The notes beneath the pieces are model-generated. The model was not told where the DNA came from, did no database searches, and worked only from the letters and a program-made list of their open reading frames with translations. Below are positions 1-7,004 of a stretch of 10,977 nucleotides of DNA, piece by piece; the first letter of the stretch is position 1, and each line of letters begins with the position of its first letter. Position numbers and translations under genes: made by a program. Source of the DNA: Collinsella sp. AF23-4AC (GTDB lineage: Bacteria; Actinomycetota; Coriobacteriia; Coriobacteriales; Coriobacteriaceae); contig NZ_QRVE01000028.1 of the NCBI RefSeq assembly GCF_003462685.1, positions 1 to 10,977 of the forward strand. Direction: 5' to 3'.

Positions 1-275
1 ATGTACTGGTCGGTGAACTCGGCGCGGGCGCCGGGGACCTGGTCGAACACCTCGGCGACGAGGTTCTCGAGGTAGAGGACCTCAACGCCCTGGTCCCTCA
101 GGATCTGGGCGAAGGTGTCGTGCTCCTGCTGTGCGACCTCCAGGAACGGGACGTCGTCGAACAGGAGTCGCTCGAGCTCGTCGGGCGGCAGGTTGAGGAG
201 CTCGTCGCCGGGACGGTGCAGGCAGACCTTCCTGAGCTTGCCGATCTCGGAAGGCACGTGCAGACCTTTCGTCAT
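1..275 (-). CDS. arcA: Arginine deiminase, N-terminal part (cut by window edge)
   Basis: Arginine deiminase hydrolyses L-arginine to citrulline and ammonia, the first step of the cytosolic arginine deiminase pathway that yields ATP through carbamoyl phosphate. The minus strand from 275 reads [20 protein letters not shown] and continues through [40 protein letters not shown] and [15 protein letters not shown]. This follows the known N-terminus of the family (GIHV-SEIG-L--VLVH-PG, then the ELLF...HD-F...L...V-VLYL-DLVAE pattern) almost block for block. About 91 residues are visible of a protein normally near 400; the catalytic Cys, His and Asp residues lie outside the window. The start at 275 fits the family N-terminus. 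An AGGAGG (278-283, read on the minus strand) lies only 2 bases before the ATG, closer than usual; the preceding AAAGG may help. The gene is divergent from ppk, and its promoter must lie in 276-833. Confidence 0.93.
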   Translation of the reverse strand, partial: MTKGLHVPSEIGKLRKVCLHRPGDELLNLPPDELERLLFDDVPFLEVAQQEHDTFAQILRDQGVEVLYLENLVAEVFDQVPGARAEFTDQY

Positions 276-396
276 GGCCTCCTACCTTTCTTTCGGGCCT
301 TACTGGCCGAATGTATCAGCGCCCCTCCATATGGGACGCTGCTTGCTGACAGCTCTAGTTATATCCAAAAACCACCCGCAATTCCACCTCGCCCCC

Positions 397-424
397 GAAC
401 GGTCAACAAAGTGCGATGAACGGT
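397..424. repeat. Direct repeat GAACGGT with 21-base period
   Basis: GAACGGT occurs at 397-403 and again at 418-424. The period is exactly 21 bases, close to two DNA turns, about 120-150 bases upstream of the arcA start. Direct repeats at helical spacing often bind response regulators. With only 7 bases per copy this may be chance. Confidence 0.3.
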
Positions 425-777
425 ATATCGCATGTGATTCCCCCATGATGTACTTCGGCGTTCTAAAGTAACTTTTCTAAGGTAAACGCTCTTTTTTCTC
501 AAAAATCATTCGCAATTACAACTCCAATCTTTCGCTTAAGAATTGCATATCTATAACTGTTTTATGTATATAAATGACGCTTGTTCGTGTTTCTGTCTGT
601 ATTCGATGATATTCAGCTGCCTATCATTCTTATTCACACATACTCACCAGTTGAGTGAGGATATAGACCGTTTTTCACAACGCGACGGGCGTCAGCTCTA
701 TGGCTTGTCAGCGTAAGAAGTAGGTAAAGATACCGTTCACGCGATACGTCCGTGCCATAGGTCGACTAAATTGAGAC

Positions 778-791
778 AATAGTGAATAGTG
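778..791. repeat. Tandem 7-base repeat AATAGTG x2
   Basis: AATAGTG is repeated head to tail at 778-784 and 785-791, about 40 bases before the chosen ppk start. It could be a regulator half-site pair or slipped-strand duplication. The second copy contains a GTG (789) that could open the ppk frame but has no ribosome site before it. Confidence 0.35.
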
Positions 792-801
792 TTAGGCAAC
801 C

Positions 802-816
802 GTCCCCTGCGGGGAC
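802..816 (+). other. Small hairpin in the ppk leader
   Basis: GTCCCC (802-807), loop TGC, GGGGAC (811-816) form a perfect 6-bp stem 17 bases before the ATG at 834. It lies just upstream of the GGA (822-824) that probably serves as ribosome site. If the upstream GTG (789) were the real start, this hairpin would be coding. Confidence 0.4.
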
Positions 817-833
817 TGAACGGACAGATGCAT

Positions 834-3236
834 ATGCCGAGCAAAATCGAAAAAAAGCAAGCCGCCGCAAAGCTGCGCAAACCGCCGCGCGACTTCTCGT
901 ACACGCAGAACCGAGAGCTCAGCTGGCTGCGCTTTGACAACCGTGTGCTTGACGAAGCCTTCGACGAGACCGTTCCGCTGTTCGAGCGTCTAAAGTTCGT
1001 GTCGATTTTCGAGTCTAACCTCGACGAGTTTCTCATGGTGCGCGTGGGCGGCCTGTCCGATCTGGCAGAGCTCAAAAAACAGCCTGTCGACAACAAGAGC
1101 AATATGACCGCCTCCGAACAGGTCGATGCTGTCATGGCCGAAATGCCCGGGCTCCTTACCCGATGGGAGTCCATCTTTAAGAGCATCGAGGGCAAGCTCG
1201 ACACCCTGGGCGTTCACCGCGCCCGCATCGATTCGCTTACGCCCGAGGAGCGCACCTTTGTAACCCGCTACTTCCAGGCCTACGTGTCGCCGGTCATCTC
1301 GCCGTTGGTCATTGACCCGCGCCATCCCTTCCCCAACCTGCGCAACGGTGCACTCTATCTGGCTTGTGGCCTGGACGGCGTCACCGACGAGGAGAGCCTG
1401 CTGGGCCTTATCGAGATCCCCGCCTCGATGAACCGCGTGGTCGAGATCCCCTCGCCCACCGGCACCTACTCCTACATTCTGCTCGAGGACGTCATCCTCG
1501 CCTGCCTGGACAGCTGCTTTGGCTCCTATAAGCCGCTCGACCGCGCGCTCATCCGCGTCACCCGCAACGCCGACATCGATCCGGACGGCGAGGGCGTCGA
1601 GGAGGAAGAGGACTACCGCCAGCACATGAAGCGCATCCTCAAGAAGCGCCTGCGTCTGCAGCCGGTAGTGCTCGCGGTCTCGGGATCGCTCGAGAAGGCG
1701 ACGCTCAAGACCATCCGCAAGGCGCTCGAGCTTTCGCGCCGCTCGGTCTTTACCTGCGATATCCCGCTCGACCTGGGCTACGTCTTCGGCATTGAGGGCA
1801 AGATTCCCGAGCATCTACGCAACGAGCTGCTCTTTACGCCGTTTAAGCCGCAGCCCAACCCCACCATCGATATGACCCGCTCCATCCGCGAGCAGGTGCT
1901 GCAGCACGACAAGCTGCTCTTTTACCCTTACGAGGCCATGAATCCGTTCTTGGACCTGGTGCACGAGGCCGCCTATGACCCCGAGTGCATCTCGCTGCGC
2001 ATCACGCTCTACCGCGTGGCCAAGCAGAGCCGCCTGTGCGAGTCACTGATCGATGCCGCCGAGAACGGCAAAGAAGTCACGGTGCTCATGGAGCTCCGCG
2101 CGCGCTTTGACGAGCAGAACAACATCGAGTGGGCCGAGCGCCTGGAAGAGGCCGGCTGCACCGTCATCTACGGCTCCGAGGGCTTTAAGTGCCACTCCAA
2201 GATCTGCCAGCTCACCTATCGCGAGGGCATGGCGCTCACACGCCTGACGCTGCTGGGCACCGGCAACTTTAACGAGAAGACGGCCAAACTCTACAGCGAC
2301 TTTATGCTCATGACCGCCCACCCCGGCATCGGCGAGGACGCCAACCTGTTCTTCCGCAACCTGTCGCTGGGCAATCTGCGCGGCGATTACCGCTTCCTGG
2401 GCGTGGCGCCCGTAGGCCTCAAGCCGCTCATCATGCGCGGCCTGGACCGCGAGATTCAGCGCGCTCTCGCTGGCGAGCCCGCCCGCGTGTTCTTTAAGCT
2501 CAACTCGCTCACCGACCGCGAGGTCATCGACAAGATCGCCGAGGCATCGTGCGCTGGAGTCCGCGTGGACATGATCATCCGCGGCATCTCGTGCCTCAAG
2601 CCCGGTGTTCCGGGCAAGACCGAGAACGTGCATGTCCGCTCCATCGTCGGACGCTTTTTGGAGCACGCCCGTGTTTACGCTTTTGGCGTGGACTCGGACA
2701 TGATTTACCTGAGCTCGGCAGACATGATGACACGCAACACCGAGCACCGCGTGGAGATCGCCTTCCCCGTGCTCGACCCCACCTGCCGCGCCCTGGTACA
2801 CGAGTACATGGGCATGCAGCTGCGCGACAACGTGAAGGCCCGCAGCCTCACGAGCGACGGCACCTGGGTCCCCGTGGAGCGTGCAGAGGGTGAGAAACCC
2901 TTCAACTCGCAGGAAGCCCTGCTGGAGCGTGCCTATCGCAACGCCGAGGCCACGCCCGAGCCCGTCATTGAGGCGAAACCCGCCCCCGAGCCCGAGCCGC
3001 AGCCGGTAGCACCCAAGGTCCAAGAGGTCCAGGCGACCGTCATTGAGCCCGAGCCTGCACCTGCACCTCAGCCCGAGCCGCAGGCAGCTAAGCCCGCGCC
3101 CGAGACGAGCGCTCGTCGCGATAAGCCCGCCGGCAAGACCAAGGCCATCGAGCGCCATCGCCCCGGTCGTGTGCGCATGGGCCTGGGCCTGATCGGCCTG
3201 GGTCTTAAAACGCTCATTACCGGCAAGACGAAATAG
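834..3236 (+). CDS. ppk: Polyphosphate kinase PPK1 with E/P/A-rich C-terminal extension
   Basis: PPK1 reversibly transfers the ATP gamma-phosphate onto inorganic polyphosphate, usually at the inner membrane. From the ATG at 834 it is 800 residues. The N-terminal domain starts with NRELSWLRFDNRVLDEA and LKFVSIFESNLDEF; the phospholipase-D-like catalytic domains follow. R394 (TLYRVA) and R424 (RARFDE) match E. coli R375 and R405, and H454 (KCHSKI) matches the phosphorylated H435, all with a constant offset of 19. The second E. coli histidine, H454, is replaced by L473 (TLLGTGNFNEKT). The family core ends near residue 707, where E. coli PPK (688) would end. About 93 residues then follow: an acidic Pro/Glu/Ala region, a basic stretch (ERHRPGRVR) and a short hydrophobic glycine-rich end (MGLGLIGLGL). 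The start at 834 is chosen because GGA (822-824) is 9 bases upstream; ATG 828 and GTG 789 are in frame. A strong terminator follows. Confidence 0.95.
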   Translation: MPSKIEKKQAAAKLRKPPRDFSYTQNRELSWLRFDNRVLDEAFDETVPLFERLKFVSIFESNLDEFLMVRVGGLSDLAELKKQPVDNKSNMTASEQVDAVMAEMPGLLTRWESIFKSIEGKLDTLGVHRARIDSLTPEERTFVTRYFQAYVSPVISPLVIDPRHPFPNLRNGALYLACGLDGVTDEESLLGLIEIPASMNRVVEIPSPTGTYSYILLEDVILACLDSCFGSYKPLDRALIRVTRNADIDPDGEGVEEEEDYRQHMKRILKKRLRLQPVVLAVSGSLEKATLKTIRKALELSRRSVFTCDIPLDLGYVFGIEGKIPEHLRNELLFTPFKPQPNPTIDMTRSIREQVLQHDKLLFYPYEAMNPFLDLVHEAAYDPECISLRITLYRVAKQSRLCESLIDAAENGKEVTVLMELRARFDEQNNIEWAERLEEAGCTVIYGSEGFKCHSKICQLTYREGMALTRLTLLGTGNFNEKTAKLYSDFMLMTAHPGIGEDANLFFRNLSLGNLRGDYRFLGVAPVGLKPLIMRGLDREIQRALAGEPARVFFKLNSLTDREVIDKIAEASCAGVRVDMIIRGISCLKPGVPGKTENVHVRSIVGRFLEHARVYAFGVDSDMIYLSSADMMTRNTEHRVEIAFPVLDPTCRALVHEYMGMQLRDNVKARSLTSDGTWVPVERAEGEKPFNSQEALLERAYRNAEATPEPVIEAKPAPEPEPQPVAPKVQEVQATVIEPEPAPAPQPEPQAAKPAPETSARRDKPAGKTKAIERHRPGRVRMGLGLIGLGLKTLITGKTK

Positions 3237-3238
3237 TC

Positions 3239-3264
3239 GTTTGTAGAAGCAGTTTGTAGAAGCG
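3239..3264. repeat. 13-base tandem duplication after ppk
   Basis: GTTTGTAGAAGC occurs at 3239-3250 and again at 3252-3263, with A and G as the thirteenth bases. It lies directly after the ppk stop, and the second copy runs into the left arm of the terminator. This looks like a recent slippage duplication. Confidence 0.75.
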
Positions 3265-3304
3265 CCCCGCATTTGAGGAAAGCCTCGGATGCGGGGCGCT
3301 TTTC
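3261..3304 (+). terminator. Intrinsic terminator of ppk
   Basis: AGCGCCCCGCAT (3261-3272) pairs perfectly with ATGCGGGGCGCT (3289-3300). Inside it GAGG (3275-3278) and CCTC (3283-3286) pair around an AAAG loop. TTTT (3300-3303) follows. The long GC-rich stem with its T run 24 bases after the ppk stop separates ppk from the methyltransferase gene. Confidence 0.9.
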
Positions 3305-3349
3305 CCTGCTACCATGGTGCGAACAACAACACGAATGACAGGCAGGGAT

Positions 3350-4663
3350 ATGAAGCTCACTATAGAATCGATGACCTACGGCGCCGACGGGCTGGCGCAC
3401 GCCGACAACGGCAAGGCCGTCTTTGTGCAGGGCGCCGTGGCAGGCGACACCGTCGAAGCCGAGGTCGTACAGGACGGCAAGTCGTTCATGCGCGCCCGCA
3501 CGACCGAGATTCTGGAGCCGAGCCCCGATCGTATTCAGTCCCCCTGCCCCTTCGTTGGCATCTGCGGCGGTTGTTCGTGGGGCAATCTCTCACGCACGGC
3601 GCAGCTTGCCGCCAAAGAGCAAAATCTGCGCTCCACGCTCGAGCGCATCGGCAAGTTCGCTCCTGAGCAGGTCGATAAGTTGGTACAGCCCATCTGCCAC
3701 ACCAAGGACGACTGGGGCTACCGCAATAAAATCGAGCTCGAACCGACCGTCGTCAACGGTCGCGTGCGCCTTGGCATGCACGGTGTCGACCCCAGCAAAA
3801 TCGTGACCGTCGATGCATGCCCGCTGTTCGATAAGCGTTTTCCCAAGGCGCTCAAATCGGTCGTCGGCGCACTCAACTATCTAAGCGGCAGCCATGACTT
3901 GGGGCTCGAACGCGTGGGCATTCGCGCATCGCGCCGCACCAAGGCACTCGAGGTCGCACTCTGGACGCCCACAGGCTCTTTTCCGCGCTCGCAGGTCTCC
4001 CGCGTGCTGGCGGACGCCGCTCACCCCACGAGCATCGTGCGCGTGATGAGCAAGGGCGAAAAGAAGGCCCGCCGCGTTTCCAAGGTGGAGATGCTCGCCG
4101 GAGAGGGCTCGTGGACCGAGAACATCGCCGAGGGCCAGATGCGCTTGTCTGCCCCGTCTTTTTTCCAGGTCAACACCAAGGGTGCCGAGATTTTGATCGA
4201 GCTTGTCATGGAAGCGCTCGACCCGCAGGAAGACGAGCTTGCCGTGGACCTGTACTGCGGCGCCGGAACCTTTACCCTGCCGCTCGCCCGCCGCTGCGAC
4301 TTTGTCGCCGCCGTCGAGGCCTACGGCCCCGCCGTGCGCGACCTGCGCCGTAACCTGGAGATCAACAAGCTCGATAACGTCGACGTCATCGGCGGAGACG
4401 CAGTGCGCGAGTTCCCCGACCAGGATGCCGACGTCTTGGTGGTCGACCCGCCGCGCGCAGGCCTCGCCCCCGAGGCGATCGACCTTATCGCCAGCACGAG
4501 TGCTCGCGATGTCGCCTACGTGAGCTGCGACCCGGCCACCCTGGCGCGCGATCTCAAACGCTTTGTCGAAGAAGGCACCTTCTCCCCCGTAAAGATCACG
4601 CCAGTCGACCTGTTCCCACAAACCTTCCACTGCGAGACCGTCGTCCACCTTAGGCGCAACTAG
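3350..4663 (+). CDS. rlmD: 23S rRNA (uracil-5-)-methyltransferase, RlmD/RumA type
   Basis: This enzyme methylates C5 of a uracil in 23S rRNA using S-adenosylmethionine; RlmD targets U1939, and some Gram-positive homologues (RlmCD) also modify U747, so exact specificity is uncertain. From ATG 3350 it is 437 residues. An N-terminal TRAM-like domain (MKLTIESMTYGADGLAHADN) is followed by the 4Fe-4S cysteines C66-X5-C72-X2-C75 (CPFVGICGGC), with C157 in VDACPLF as the fourth ligand. The methyltransferase domain has FFQVNTKGAE, the SAM motif DLYCGAGTFTLPLA (from D300), VVDPPRAGL, and the catalytic cysteine C393 in YVSCDPATLARDL. An earlier ATG at 3314 lies against the ppk terminator and has no ribosome site; GGCAGGG just before 3350 and the family N-terminus favour 3350. 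No strong promoter is visible in the short gap after the ppk terminator. No terminator is seen between this gene and the next. Confidence 0.93.
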   Translation: MKLTIESMTYGADGLAHADNGKAVFVQGAVAGDTVEAEVVQDGKSFMRARTTEILEPSPDRIQSPCPFVGICGGCSWGNLSRTAQLAAKEQNLRSTLERIGKFAPEQVDKLVQPICHTKDDWGYRNKIELEPTVVNGRVRLGMHGVDPSKIVTVDACPLFDKRFPKALKSVVGALNYLSGSHDLGLERVGIRASRRTKALEVALWTPTGSFPRSQVSRVLADAAHPTSIVRVMSKGEKKARRVSKVEMLAGEGSWTENIAEGQMRLSAPSFFQVNTKGAEILIELVMEALDPQEDELAVDLYCGAGTFTLPLARRCDFVAAVEAYGPAVRDLRRNLEINKLDNVDVIGGDAVREFPDQDADVLVVDPPRAGLAPEAIDLIASTSARDVAYVSCDPATLARDLKRFVEEGTFSPVKITPVDLFPQTFHCETVVHLRRN

Positions 4664-4727
4664 CCACTTAATCATTGCTCAGAAAAATCATTGGGAAATC
4701 GAGCGTGGCAAGCGGAGGTCTTCGGGG

Positions 4728-4733
4728 TATAAG
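4728..4733 (+). promoter_or_regulatory. Possible -10 box before the DJ-1/Maf pair
   Basis: TATAAG (4728-4733) lies 36 bases before the DJ-1 start, in a gap of 106 bases after the methyltransferase. No recognisable -35 is present at 16-18 bases. Two direct copies of AATCATTG (4670-4677 and 4686-4693) lie upstream. This is suggestive only; readthrough from the methyltransferase gene is equally possible. Confidence 0.3.
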
Positions 4734-4769
4734 ACGGCTAATTGTATGCCGCCTATGAAAGGAACCCTC

Positions 4770-5312
4770 ATGCCCAGCGTTGCCGTTCTCGCCGCCGATG
4801 GCTTTGAAACTATTGAATGCTTGACCATGGTCGATGTCATGCGTCGCGGCGGCGTGCGTGCCACGCTCGTCTCGATCATGCCCACGCGTGAGGTCGTAAG
4901 CTCGCTGCAGATCCCCGTGACCTGCGATGCGCTCTTTGATGAGATCAACTTTGACGAGTACGGCTGCGTCGTGCTGCCCGGCGGCCTACCCGGTGCCACC
5001 AACCTGCGCGCCGATCAGCGCGTCTGCAACGTGGTCTGCGAGTTCGCCGCGACCAAGCACGTCGCCGCCATCTGCGCCGCCCCGTTTATCCTGGGCGAGC
5101 TCGACCTACTCGAGGGGCGCCACGCCACGTGCTTCCCTGGCTTTGAGAAAAGCTTCCCCGAAGGCGCCTATACCGGCGAGAAGGTTACGCAAGACGGCAA
5201 CATCATCACCGCCAGTGGCATGGCCCAGTCGCTCCCCTTTGCGCTTGAGCTGCTGCGCACACTCGCCGGCGACAAGGCCGTCGAGAAGGTCGCCGAGGGC
5301 ATTCAGCTATGA
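4770..5312 (+). CDS. DJ-1/PfpI (YajL-like) family protein
   Basis: DJ-1/YajL/ThiJ family proteins are small cytosolic flavodoxin-like proteins linked to oxidative stress protection; a glyoxalase or deglycase activity has been proposed for several members and is debated. From ATG 4770 the protein is 180 residues, the usual length. It begins MPSVAVLAADGFETIECLTM and has E16, equivalent to human DJ-1 E18. It continues with VDVMRRGGVRATLVS, VVLPGGLPGATNLR and the nucleophile elbow AAICAAPFIL with C102, equivalent to DJ-1 C106. The end (LLRTLAGDKAVEKVAEGIQL) resembles that of E. coli YajL. Human DJ-1 H126 is not kept; CFPGFEKSFPEG stands there, as in YajL-type members. AAAGGA (4758-4763) 6 bases upstream selects ATG 4770 over ATGs at 4746 and 4755. 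The stop overlaps the Maf start as ATGA, so the two are probably cotranslated. Confidence 0.9.
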   Translation: MPSVAVLAADGFETIECLTMVDVMRRGGVRATLVSIMPTREVVSSLQIPVTCDALFDEINFDEYGCVVLPGGLPGATNLRADQRVCNVVCEFAATKHVAAICAAPFILGELDLLEGRHATCFPGFEKSFPEGAYTGEKVTQDGNIITASGMAQSLPFALELLRTLAGDKAVEKVAEGIQL

Positions 5313-5890
5313 TTTTGGCTTCGCAATCACCGCGCCGCATCGAGTTGATGCGCGAGGCAGGCTATGACATTCGCGTGATTCCCGCAGATATCGACGAAAC
5401 GCCTTTTGATGGCGAGGCCCCGCTTACGCTCGTTGAACGCTTAGCACGCGCCAAAGCCGCCGCCGTTGCCGCCGAGCATGCCGAGCCCAACGAACTGACC
5501 GTCGCGGCCGATACTATTGTCACCTTCGATGGCAAGATTCTGGGCAAGCCGGCAACCGAGGACGAGGCGCGCACCATGCTCCGCGAGCTTTCGGGCCGCA
5601 CGCACCAGGTCGCAACCGGCGTCTGCATCGTTAAGGCAGGCGACACGGCCGCTCCGCATGCCGCCGAGAGCCTGTCGTTTGTCGATGTGACCGACGTGAC
5701 GTTCTATGAGCTTACCGAAGAGCAGATCGAGCACTACGTCGCCTCGGGTGAGCCCATGGACAAGGCCGGGGCCTACGGAATCCAAGGCACAGGCGGCCGC
5801 ATGCTTGTGCACGATATTTCGGGTGACTTCTACAACGTGGTGGGCTTGCCCATCGCTCGCGTCGCACGCGCGATTCAAAAACTCTCGTAA
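5309..5890 (+). CDS. maf: Maf family nucleotide pyrophosphatase (dTTP/UTP type)
   Basis: Maf proteins hydrolyse non-canonical or excess nucleoside triphosphates to monophosphates and pyrophosphate and are treated as house-cleaning enzymes; B. subtilis Maf also affects septation. The protein is 193 residues, normal for the family. It starts MILASQSPRRIELMREAGYD, with the phosphate-binding SxSPRR motif (S5-R10). It then has the catalytic-type AADTIV (D68), GKILGKPATEDEA, LRELSGRTHQVATGVC, and GEPMDKAGAYGIQGTGG, which is typical of the dTTP/UTP-specific YhdE/Maf branch; substrate preference is inferred from this resemblance. The ATG sits inside the stop region of the DJ-1 gene (ATGA, 5309-5312). 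GAGGG at 5295-5299, within the upstream gene, is a plausible ribosome site. A hairpin follows 8 bases after the stop. Confidence 0.94.
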   Translation: MILASQSPRRIELMREAGYDIRVIPADIDETPFDGEAPLTLVERLARAKAAAVAAEHAEPNELTVAADTIVTFDGKILGKPATEDEARTMLRELSGRTHQVATGVCIVKAGDTAAPHAAESLSFVDVTDVTFYELTEEQIEHYVASGEPMDKAGAYGIQGTGGRMLVHDISGDFYNVVGLPIARVARAIQKLS

Positions 5891-5898
5891 TTGCATCT

Positions 5899-5930
5899 GG
5901 CGCTGGGTATCCCCCAGCGCCTACAATTTT
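5899..5930 (+). terminator. Possible weak terminator after maf
   Basis: GGCGCTGGG (5899-5907) pairs perfectly with CCCAGCGCC (5913-5921) around the loop TATCC. The following TACAATTTT is T-rich but not a clean T run. It would end the DJ-1/maf transcript, perhaps incompletely. Confidence 0.5.
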
Positions 5931-5944
5931 GCCGTACCGTACGG
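5922..5944 (+). promoter_or_regulatory. Possible -10 box and adjacent operator palindrome before the peptidase gene
   Basis: TACAAT (5922-5927) matches the TATAAT -10 consensus at five of six bases. Immediately downstream, CCGTAC-C-GTACGG (5932-5944) is a perfect 13-base palindrome where transcription would begin, a common operator position. No good -35 is visible, so the promoter reading is tentative. The palindrome itself is certain. Confidence 0.35.
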
Positions 5945-5951
5945 ATCCCGA

Positions 5952-5968
5952 CCGGGCATAAGGCCCGG
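5952..5968 (+). other. Hairpin in the peptidase leader
   Basis: CCGGGC (5952-5957) pairs with GCCCGG (5963-5968) around ATAAG. It lies 12 bases before the ribosome site AGGAG (5981-5985). No T run follows, so it is not a terminator. It may shape the leader RNA. Confidence 0.4.
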
Positions 5969-5990
5969 CGGAAAACCGATAGGAGAACAC

Positions 5991-6992
5991 ATGGACACAC
6001 TGCTCGAAGCCATCGATGTTTGCAATGTCGATGGCTTTTGCTTTGGCAACTATACGGACGAGGAGGCTGGCACCGGCTGCACCGTAATCGTGGCGCCCGG
6101 GGGTGCCACCGGCGGCGTTGACGTACGTGGTGGCGCCCCCGCTTCGCGTGAGACCGACCTGCTGCGTCCCGAAAACACCGTCGATAAGGTCCACGCCGTC
6201 TGCCTTTCGGGCGGATCGGCCTTTGGCCTCGAGGCTGCAAGCGGCGTGGCCCGCGAACTCGAGAGCCGCGGCATTGGTCTGCCCGTCGGCCCCACGCAGG
6301 TGCCCATCGTGTGCTCCAGCTGTATCTTCGACCTTGCCTTTGGCGACCCCACCGTTCGCCCCGACATTGAGGCCGGCATCGCCGCCGTGCGCGAGGCGCT
6401 CGACCACACCCCCACCAAGCTCGAACAGGGCAACGTAGGCGCCGGCACGGGCGCTACCGTGGGTAAGCTCATGGGCCCCGCCACCTGCATGAAGGCCGGC
6501 CTTGGCGCTGCCGCCGTGGCGCTCGGCCCCATCAAGGTGGGCGCCGTGGTCTCGGTCAACGCCTGCGGCAACGTTGTCGACCCCCTCACCGGCGAGTGGG
6601 TCGCCGGCATGCGCGCCTCAGCCGATAGCGACCAGATCGTCGACATGGAACTCGCAGCCTTTGCCGCCGCCGGATCCATGCAGATGCCGCTCGACCGCAC
6701 CAACACCACCATCAGCTGCATCGTCACCAACGTGGAACTCACTAAGGCACAAGCCACCAAGGTCTCCCAGATGGCCGCAGACGCCTACGCACACGCCATC
6801 CGTCCCACGCACACCACCAACGACGGCGACACCATCTACACCCTCGCCAGCGGCAAACTGGGCGCCCAGGCAAGCGCCGCCGTTCCCCTAGACCTGCTGG
6901 GCATGCTCGCCGTAAGGGCCCTGGAAACTGCCATCGTAAACGGAGCCAAAACCGCCAAAACCTCCCACGGCATCCCCGGCGCCGCGAAGTAG
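5991..6992 (+). CDS. P1 family peptidase (DmpA/BapA-like aminopeptidase, S58)
   Basis: The DmpA/BapA family comprises self-processing N-terminal-nucleophile hydrolases that remove N-terminal residues from small peptides, some preferring D- or beta-amino acids; the natural substrate here is unknown. The protein has 333 residues and no signal peptide. Family marks are TGCTVIVAPGGATGGVDVRG, ETDLLRPENTVDKVHAVCLS, GGSAFGLEAASGVARELE, GNVGAGTGATVGKL and GAVVSVNACGNVVDP. DRTNTTISCIVTNVELTKAQ carries the expected self-cleavage site, placed by analogy between N238 and T239 with T239 as nucleophile. AIRPTHTTNDGDTIYTLASG and the alanine-rich C-terminus complete the match. Start 5991 is set by AGGAG (5981-5985) 5 bases upstream and by the family N-terminus; the frame is open further upstream into maf but not as this protein. 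A large hairpin (H1) begins 12 bases after the stop. Confidence 0.92.
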   Translation: MDTLLEAIDVCNVDGFCFGNYTDEEAGTGCTVIVAPGGATGGVDVRGGAPASRETDLLRPENTVDKVHAVCLSGGSAFGLEAASGVARELESRGIGLPVGPTQVPIVCSSCIFDLAFGDPTVRPDIEAGIAAVREALDHTPTKLEQGNVGAGTGATVGKLMGPATCMKAGLGAAAVALGPIKVGAVVSVNACGNVVDPLTGEWVAGMRASADSDQIVDMELAAFAAAGSMQMPLDRTNTTISCIVTNVELTKAQATKVSQMAADAYAHAIRPTHTTNDGDTIYTLASGKLGAQASAAVPLDLLGMLAVRALETAIVNGAKTAKTSHGIPGAAK

Positions 6993-7004
6993 CCTAACCT
7001 GACC

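Larger units (their letters stand above)
276..833. promoter_or_regulatory. Divergent arcA/ppk intergenic region, partly AT-rich
   Basis: No gene is supported in these 558 bases. Roughly 460-660 is strikingly AT-rich against GC-rich flanks, as expected for a control region serving two divergent genes. On the plus strand TTGCAT (543-548) lies 18 bases before TATATA (567-572), a weak sigma-70-like candidate for ppk. On the minus strand TATAAC (363-358) is a possible -10 for arcA, without a good -35. Short repeats are present: GAACGGT twice 21 bases apart (397-424), ACTCA/TGAGT inverted at 642-656, and AATAGTG in tandem at 778-791. No convincing ArgR or Crp/Fnr site was found by eye. Short reading frames here have no ribosome site and no protein-like composition. 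Confidence 0.5.

Noticed and set aside
115..471. Plus-strand frames of 118 and 99 codons opposite and upstream of arcA
   Set aside because: They overlap the arcA N-terminus on the opposite strand and continue into non-coding sequence, with no ribosome site and Ser/Arg-rich junk composition.
560..580. Possible ArgR box (TGTATATAAATGAC) upstream of arcA
   Set aside because: It matches the TGAAT-W4-ATTCA pattern poorly and lies nearly 300 bases from arcA; too weak to annotate.
2043..3272. 409-codon minus-strand frame opposite ppk
   Set aside because: Antisense shadow of GC-rich ppk codons with low-complexity translation; no ribosome site and no recognised domain.
5706..5990. Upstream extension of the peptidase reading frame into maf
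   Set aside because: The AGGAG ribosome site and the family N-terminus both place the start at 5991. The extension overlaps maf in another frame.
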